Position numbers and translations under genes: made by a program. From NCBI GenBank assembly GCA_905212975.1, contig CAJMGO010000014.1, positions 1-17,785 on the forward strand: a DNA stretch of 17,785 bases. Reading direction: 5' to 3'. The notes beneath the pieces are model-generated. The model ran no database searches, was not told where the DNA came from, and was given only the letters and a program-made list of their open reading frames with translations. This DNA is from CAJMGO01 sp900557305 (GTDB lineage: Bacteria > Bacillota_I > Bacilli_A > RF39 > UBA660). Below, piece by piece: positions 13,745-17,785 of the stretch. The stretch's first letter is position 1. Each line of letters begins with the position of its first letter.

Positions 13745-13807
13745 ATGAATACTAATTACAACTTATTAAAAAATAAAGAAATAATTGTAATTTTAGATGT
13801 CGATTAA
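13745..13807 (+). pseudogene. 5' stump of a third operon gene (20 codons)
   Basis: ATG 13745 follows GAGG 6 nt upstream and lies 21 nt after the Hmudk_hel stop. It encodes MNTNYNLLKNKEIIVILDVD and then TAA. The ending looks like the start of a HAD enzyme (xxIILDVDGT), cut off right at the expected nucleophile motif. It is the remnant of a third co-transcribed gene. Confidence 0.45.
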
Positions 13808-13852
13808 TCCTTTATTCGGTTTTAGTTTTTCAATTACTTTAAATTCAAGCAT
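13793..13852 (-). pseudogene. 5' stump of a minus-strand gene (19 codons)
   Basis: On the minus strand a strong AGGAGG stands 9 nt before ATG 13852, encoding MLEFKVIEKLKPNKGLIDI and then a stop. It begins downstream of leader copy 2 (13901-13969), so the leader belonged to this gene. Its frame ends in the same few bases where the plus-strand stump ends, suggesting that one deletion removed the rest of both genes. The product is not recognised. Confidence 0.4.
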
Positions 13853-13900
13853 GAAAAAAGTCCTCCTTTCTGTGATAAGAGAACTTTTAAAGTTTTATAT

Positions 13901-13969
13901 AAAATAAAAACTTACGAACTTTTAAGTCCGTAAGTTGATTTCAAATGGAGCCTTAACTTTTCTTATATT
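13901..13969 (-). ncRNA. Repeated minus-strand leader RNA, copy 2
   Basis: The minus strand carries GCTCCATTTGAAATCAAC, then a terminator stem ACTTACGGAC (13935-13926) against GTTCGTAAGT (13919-13910), followed by a T-rich run. The upstream part differs from copies 1 and 3. A promoter, TTGATT (14003-13998), 16 nt, TATAAA (13981-13976), is oriented into it. The ribosome binding site and ATG of the minus stump follow the terminator, so the arrangement is promoter, leader, terminator, gene, as in an attenuator. Confidence 0.5.
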
Positions 13970-14056
13970 CGTAATTTTATACTCCCAAGATGGATTAAAT
14001 CAACTAGGTAAATTATAGCAGTTTTTCAGATTATTTCAATAGAATTAGATATATGC

Positions 14057-14062
14057 TATAAT
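14057..14062 (+). promoter_or_regulatory. Extended -10 of the metallopeptidase gene
   Basis: TGCTATAAT gives a TGn-extended TATAAT, 22 nt before the chosen start codon. The -35 (TTTCAA, 14034-14039) is weak. Confidence 0.55.
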
Positions 14063-14084
14063 TATGAAAGATGAGGTAAATATT

Positions 14085-15089
14085 ATGGAAAAAGAAAAAT
14101 TAGAACAATATAAAAATTGGATGTGCAATTTATCATTTTTTAATTATCATTCATTTATAATAGATAATATAGAAAACTTGTGGCAATTAACAAATTATAT
14201 AGGATTCTCATTTTCAAAATATATAGATGATAAATATAAGGTAGAACTTGATTATTCAAGTATTAATTTAGATGAAACAATTAATTTAGCACAGGATTTT
14301 TTTAAAAAGCACAATTTTAATGTTAATATAAAGCAAATGATTGAAGATAAAATTTTAATTTTAAATAAAAATGTTAATAAAGAAACAAATAGTTATTATG
14401 GAACAAAAAAAGATGGAATATCGGATTATGATGAAAATCATAATAAAATTGTTACTATAAATTTAGAAGAAACAATATATGATTCAATCATTATTGTTCA
14501 TGAATTGATGCATTATTTAAATCAACCATTAGATAAAAGAAGTGAAGTTAGTGATTTATTAACAGAAGCTATTTCATATGGTGCTGAATTGATATTTTGT
14601 GAAGATTTAAAAAGTAAAAAATATAATCAAGATAAAGAGTTGCATTTTAAATGTTTAGAAAAAACTACATATAGTTATGCATATAATATATACTATATAT
14701 ATAAAATAATTTATTTGTATAAACTTAAAGGTGATATAACAGAAGAAAAATATAATGAATTATATAATGACGATCAATATTTAAATACAATGCAAAAATA
14801 TGAAGAATATGTTGAGAGACGTGGTTCAATTTTTCACGATACTTGGTACATGATTGGATTACCATTGGCCATTTATTTATTAGAAGAATACAGAAAAAAT
14901 AGTGATAATATTAAATATATACATCTTTTAAATGAGAATATAAATAATAAAAGTCTAGAAGAATGTCTGAATATGATTGGTATAAATAGCATTGATGTTT
15001 TTAAAGAAAAAATCCAAAATTCCGTTGAAAGTTTTAAAAAATTAGTAGATGATATTTATTTAAAAGTAGACATTCCCAGAAAAAAATAA
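14085..15089 (+). CDS. HExxH zinc metallopeptidase (M3/oligoendopeptidase-like), 334 aa
   Basis: A soluble, helical protein with HELMH (H139, E140, H143) and a downstream LLTEAISYGAELIF whose E161 or E168 would be the third zinc ligand, spaced as in gluzincins of the M3 (oligopeptidase F) and related groups. A later ERRGSIFHDTWYMIGLPLAIYLL resembles the region around the M3 substrate-binding histidine and tyrosines. M3 peptidases are usually 550-680 residues, so this is a short relative that keeps only the catalytic part. There is no signal peptide, so cytoplasmic peptide cleavage is likely. The frame opens at 14064, but that lies 2 nt after the -10; GAGG (14073-14076) selects ATG 14085. It is monocistronic, with a terminator overlapping its stop. 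Confidence 0.75.
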   Translation: MEKEKLEQYKNWMCNLSFFNYHSFIIDNIENLWQLTNYIGFSFSKYIDDKYKVELDYSSINLDETINLAQDFFKKHNFNVNIKQMIEDKILILNKNVNKETNSYYGTKKDGISDYDENHNKIVTINLEETIYDSIIIVHELMHYLNQPLDKRSEVSDLLTEAISYGAELIFCEDLKSKKYNQDKELHFKCLEKTTYSYAYNIYYIYKIIYLYKLKGDITEEKYNELYNDDQYLNTMQKYEEYVERRGSIFHDTWYMIGLPLAIYLLEEYRKNSDNIKYIHLLNENINNKSLEECLNMIGINSIDVFKEKIQNSVESFKKLVDDIYLKVDIPRKK

Positions 15090-15125
15090 TCATCGTACTA
15101 ATTAAGTATAATGATTATTTTTTTT
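15085..15125. terminator. Terminator of the metallopeptidase gene
   Basis: AATAATCAT (15085-15093) pairs with ATGATTATT (15111-15119), with an inner TACT/AGTA, followed by eight T. The minus-strand pseudogene ends inside the same hairpin, so it probably serves both strands. Confidence 0.8.
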
Positions 15126-15805
15126 GTTATAAATAGTAAGATTTTTTTGATACTTTTCTAAAACTTTATACAAATCTAAATTCATACACTTTTCAGCCAA
15201 TTCATTATCATCTTGTATTATGTTATTATCTATTAAATAATCAGAAATAATATTTGCTAATGGGTATTGTAATAAATAATTTACAATATTATAAGGAACA
15301 TCATATTTAATTATGGATTTAATTTTTTTATATCAATATCACTTTCTTCAATCGTTCCTTTTTGTCTAAATAAATTTTCATAATATAATTCATTTTCAAC
15401 TGCTTCTAACATTTTATTTTCAAAATATATTCTATTATTTGTTTTGGTAGAAATTAAGCCTTTATATTTTTCCCAATCGTAAACAGAACGAGTTAATCTA
15501 TCTAATTTTAAAACAACAATAGTATTACATTTTTTATCTTTTATATCTTGTAATAATTCTTCAAAAGCAGGTCGATTATTTGATAAATTTTCTATAAATA
15601 TTTAGTTAGAATAGTTAAAAGCAAGAAAAGTAATATAATTAATAATAATTCTATGTGGCTCAATATAAGTTAAGTTCGTCTTGTCAATTTTTCTAATACT
15701 ACCATTAATAATAGTTGGTTGTACTTTGGCAAAATCACATATAAATTCAATTTTCTTTTTTAGTGATTCTTCTAGTGAAATTTCTTATTTAATAATATTT
15801 ACCAT
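15102..15805 (-). pseudogene. Degenerate chimeric gene with a serine-recombinase segment
   Basis: AAAGGATGG precedes ATG 15805. The frame reads MVNIIK, TAA, EISLEESLKKKIEFICDFAK ... LTYIEPHRIIINYITFLAFN (faintly WYL-domain-like), a second TAA, then RPAFEELLQDIKDKKCNTIV and VLKLDRLTRSVYDWEK, which is the core of a resolvase/invertase domain (the LDRLxRS motif). It then stops at TAA after DIDIKKLNP, but shifting one base at a T7 run (about 15326-15332 on plus) opens IKSIIKYDVPYNIVNYLLQY and a further 55 residues to the TAA at 15104-15102. The catalytic serine region of a recombinase is missing. It has two stops and one frameshift, so it is inactive. It may be a fusion of two genes. Confidence 0.6.
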
Positions 15806-15849
15806 AGTTCCATCCTTTCTTTTTAAAGTAGGATAGTTTTCTAAAACAC

Positions 15850-15959
15850 AAAAAAAACTAATCCATTTCTAGATTAGTTATTTATCAAAACTCGAAAAGC
15901 TCGAACAGATTTCACTATGGAGCGAATCACATACAAGTTACGAACTTTGTTCCCTTTCT
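15850..15959 (-). ncRNA. Repeated minus-strand leader RNA, copy 3
   Basis: The predicted 5' end is at about 15959 and begins AGAAAGGGAA, followed by AAGTTCGTAACTTGT (a small perfect stem AAGTT/AACTT) and GATTCGCTCCATAGTGAAATC, closely matching copy 1. It ends with a strong terminator, AACTAATC (15879-15872) against GATTAGTT (15863-15856) and T8, that differs from the other copies. Downstream lies the ribosome binding site and ATG of the recombinase-containing pseudogene. The gene type downstream of each leader differs, so the leader is likely to have a function of its own. Confidence 0.55.
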
Positions 15960-15965
15960 AAAATT

Positions 15966-15994
15966 ATTATATATAAAATATTATTAAAGTTCAA
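15966..15994 (-). promoter_or_regulatory. Minus-strand sigma-A promoter of leader copy 3
   Basis: On the minus strand TTGAAC (15994-15989), 17 nt, TATAAT (15971-15966). It is divergent from the GNAT promoter. Confidence 0.75.
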
Positions 15995-16025
15995 TGAGAA
16001 TATGGAGTATTTTGCTATTTTATAG

Positions 16026-16031
16026 TATAAT
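16026..16031 (+). promoter_or_regulatory. -10 element of the GNAT/beta-lactamase-like operon
   Basis: TATAAT, 31 nt before ATG 16063. No good -35 is visible at 17 nt. The flank TATTTTATAGTATAAT resembles that of the radical SAM gene. Confidence 0.5.
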
Positions 16032-16062
16032 CTTATTAAATTATACTTTTTCGGAGGTAAAA

Positions 16063-16802
16063 ATGATATTTGAAGTAACATAACAAAAAAATTTAAAAGA
16101 AATAAAGATACTATTTAATGATATAAGATTTTATATGGGAAATAGTGTATTAGATGGTGTCATGGGGAAAGCATTTGTAGATAATGTTAAAAATCCTAAT
16201 ATTGCTTTTTTAGTAGTTAGAAATTATTGTTTTATAAGTGGAAATATAGCTGATAAAGATTTAAAGAATATTATTGATAAAAATTTTAAAGAATATATAT
16301 TGATACTAAGCGATGACATTGCTAGCAAAATAGAAAAAATATATTCTCGCAATATACGAAAATTACAAAGATATTCTATAAAAAAAGAAGCAACATTTGA
16401 TAAAGAAAATTTATATCGAATGATAAATAGTTTAGATAAAAAATTTGAAATTGCAAAAATAGATGAAACTTTAGCTGATAATATAAAAAAATGAAATTTT
16501 TAAATATAACAGATAACTATAAAAAATATGGTATAGGTTTTTGCTGTATTTACAATGATGAAATAATTGGTGTAGCATCATCAAATATTTTTTATAAAGA
16601 TGGTATTGAAGTTAATATAAAAGTAAAAGAAGATTATCGTAGGAAAGGAATTGCTACTGCATTGGCATCAAGGCTTATTATAGAATGTTTAGATCAGAAT
16701 AAAAAAATAAGTTGGGACGCAGCAAATACTAATTCTGTTGGTTTAGCACAAAAATTAGGATTCGAATATGATTCAACATATAACACTTACAATTTTATTT
16801 AA
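16063..16802 (+). pseudogene. GNAT acetyltransferase, broken by an in-frame stop and an A7 frameshift
   Basis: GGAGG (16053-16057) precedes ATG 16063 by 5 nt. The frame reads MIFEVT, then TAA (16081-16083), then continues unbroken as QKNLKEIKILFNDIRFYMGN to TGA 16492-16494. The second half is in another frame: the ATG at 16491 overlaps that TGA (ATGA) and the frame runs to 16802. It contains the acetyl-CoA-binding motif YRRKGIAT and NSVGLAQKLGF, the end of a GNAT fold. One extra A in the run at about 16484-16490 would restore a single protein of about 245 residues of the GNAT_acetyltran type. The intact parts, 16135-16494 and 16491-16802, could still be made as two pieces. The natural acceptor is unknown. 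Confidence 0.75.
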
Positions 16803-16814
16803 GGAGAGTAAAAA

Positions 16815-17594
16815 ATGAATGATTTAGTTAATGAAATAGAAAAATTAATATGGAACTTGAATGAAAATATTTCAATTTTAATTAAAGATTTATCTTCGGA
16901 AAATGAAATATATAATTTAAATAGTACTGAAAAATTAGTATCTGCTTCAACAATTAAGGTACCTATAATGCTTGCAATTTTTGAAGAAGTAAAAAGTGGA
17001 AAAGTAAATTTAAATGATACTATTCTAGTAACAAAAAATGATATCTTGGATGATACAGAGATATTTGAAAACGGTGAAAATTACTATTCAATAAATGAAT
17101 TAATAAATTGGATGATAATCGAATCGGATAATACCGCCACAAACGTATTGTTAAAATATTTTGGTATGGAAAATATTAATAATTATATTATTAATGTTTT
17201 AAACATTAAAAACACATATGTGCAAAGGTATATGCTTGATGAAAAAGCAATAAAAAATGGATTAAATAATTATATGAGCCAAAAAGATATGTTAGATATT
17301 TTTACTCTATTATTTAGTAAGAAGATATTAAATAACGAGTTATGTGAGAAAGCAATAAATATTTTATATAATCAACGTTGTCAAAATCAAATAATGCGAT
17401 ATATCTTTGAACCTGTAAAATATGCCCACAAGACAGGTTCACTTGATTATTTAAGCCATGATGTTGGAGTTATGAACATTAAAGACAAATTATTTTATAT
17501 AGGAATTTCTATATGGAATTCAAGTGATAAAGATGGAGATAAAAAACTAATTGGAAATATTGGTAAAATAATTTATTATTATTTAAACCAATAG
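16815..17594 (+). CDS. Class A beta-lactamase-like serine hydrolase, no signal peptide, 259 aa
   Basis: The three active-site elements of the class A/penicillin-recognising fold are present: S45-T46-I47-K48 (SxxK), S104-D105-N106 (SDN) and K206-T207-G208 (KTG). The omega-loop region reads MLDEKAIKNGLNNYMSQKDM. Compared with the usual MMDFEAAKxGxDNYT, the general-base glutamate position appears to be K144, with E143 one residue earlier. There is no signal peptide (MNDLVNEIEKLIWNLN), so the protein is probably cytoplasmic. A role as esterase or peptidase is as likely as beta-lactam hydrolysis. AAGGAG (16801-16806) stands 8 nt before ATG, and the GNAT remnant ends 12 nt upstream, so they shared an operon. 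Confidence 0.8.
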   Translation: MNDLVNEIEKLIWNLNENISILIKDLSSENEIYNLNSTEKLVSASTIKVPIMLAIFEEVKSGKVNLNDTILVTKNDILDDTEIFENGENYYSINELINWMIIESDNTATNVLLKYFGMENINNYIINVLNIKNTYVQRYMLDEKAIKNGLNNYMSQKDMLDIFTLLFSKKILNNELCEKAINILYNQRCQNQIMRYIFEPVKYAHKTGSLDYLSHDVGVMNIKDKLFYIGISIWNSSDKDGDKKLIGNIGKIIYYYLNQ

Positions 17595-17604
17595 AATAAA
17601 AGGG

Positions 17605-17690
17605 GTTGGGATTTTAAGGGTTCTCACATATATGAATTTGTTCGGGAGTACAAATTCAGTGTTGGCTAGACACAAGTTTTACTCCCAGAT
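17605..17690 (+). repeat. Repeated post-gene spacer, copy 2
   Basis: It is homologous to 11447-11520: GAATTTGTTCGGGAGTACAA lines up with GAATTTGTGTGGGAGTACAA. Here GGGAGT (17644-17649) pairs with ACTCCC (17681-17686), with an inner GTG/CAC around TTGGCTAGA. The downstream terminator is also shared. Confidence 0.65.
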
Positions 17691-17702
17691 TTAAAAATAT
17701 AT

Positions 17703-17745
17703 AAAAAGAGGATTAAATTATTTTGATAAATTTTTCCTCTTTTTT
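17703..17745 (+). terminator. Terminator of the beta-lactamase-like gene
   Basis: AAAAAGAGGA (17703-17712) pairs with TCCTCTTTTT (17735-17744). Nearly identical to 11536-11578. The sequence after it (17750-17785) faintly resembles the start of the minus-strand leader module and runs off the window. Confidence 0.8.
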
Positions 17746-17785
17746 GAAGATTATTTATATAAAAACATATTCATTTAAGACAATT

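Overview
The window is very AT-rich DNA (about a quarter G+C by eye) with AGGAGG-type ribosome binding sites, sigma-A-like promoters, hairpin-plus-T-run terminators and standard-code reading frames (TGG for Trp, TGA used as a stop). This fits a low-GC Bacillota, probably a gut or host-associated Clostridia or Bacilli lineage. I cannot name the species. It is accessory DNA: almost every gene stands alone or in a pair, spacers are long, and broken genes and mobile-element scraps lie between intact genes.

Layout. 1-1150: the end of an XRE-type regulator, a minus-strand unknown protein and a divergent promoter region. 1151-3149: HD-domain hydrolase 1, then an MFS transporter behind a structured leader. 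3150-5830: a gene-poor spacer, then a bifunctional fusion (5'-nucleotidase plus nucleoside hydrolase) translationally coupled to HD hydrolase 2. 5831-8716: a 35-codon gene with its own promoter and terminator, a MATE exporter, a second tiny ORF and a Nudix hydrolase. 8717-9606: a 60-bp palindrome, a perfect 3 x 30-bp tandem repeat and the C-terminal end of a phage/ICE-type tyrosine integrase. 9607-11443: a HAD phosphatase, then a gene graveyard (broken P-loop kinase, IS-end-like 19-mer, HAD fragment with stops, HD fragment, nucleotidase tail), then an intact class I glutamine amidotransferase. 11444-13852: a radical SAM/SPASM enzyme paired with a protein of the 5-hmdU-kinase-helical / thymine-pyrophosphorylase-like (DNA base hypermodification) family, followed by the stump of a third gene. 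14085-15089: an HExxH metallopeptidase. 15102-15805 (minus): a degenerate gene containing a serine-recombinase segment. 16063-17594: a GNAT acetyltransferase broken by a stop and a frameshift, then a class A beta-lactamase-like serine hydrolase without a signal peptide.

Two themes stand out. First, many enzymes act on nucleotides or nucleosides (three HD copies, several HAD proteins, nucleosidase, Nudix, P-loop kinase, Hmudk_hel), which suggests nucleotide degradation or DNA-modification cargo. Second, several intergenic spacers are homologous to one another: a minus-strand promoter-leader-terminator module occurs at about 11594-11713, 13901-14003 and 15850-15994, with a decayed copy near 7981-8014. 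A separate hairpin-plus-terminator module follows the amidotransferase (11447-11578) and the beta-lactamase-like gene (17605-17745). Unrelated genes sitting between related spacers look like a cassette-exchange platform. This last point is inference.
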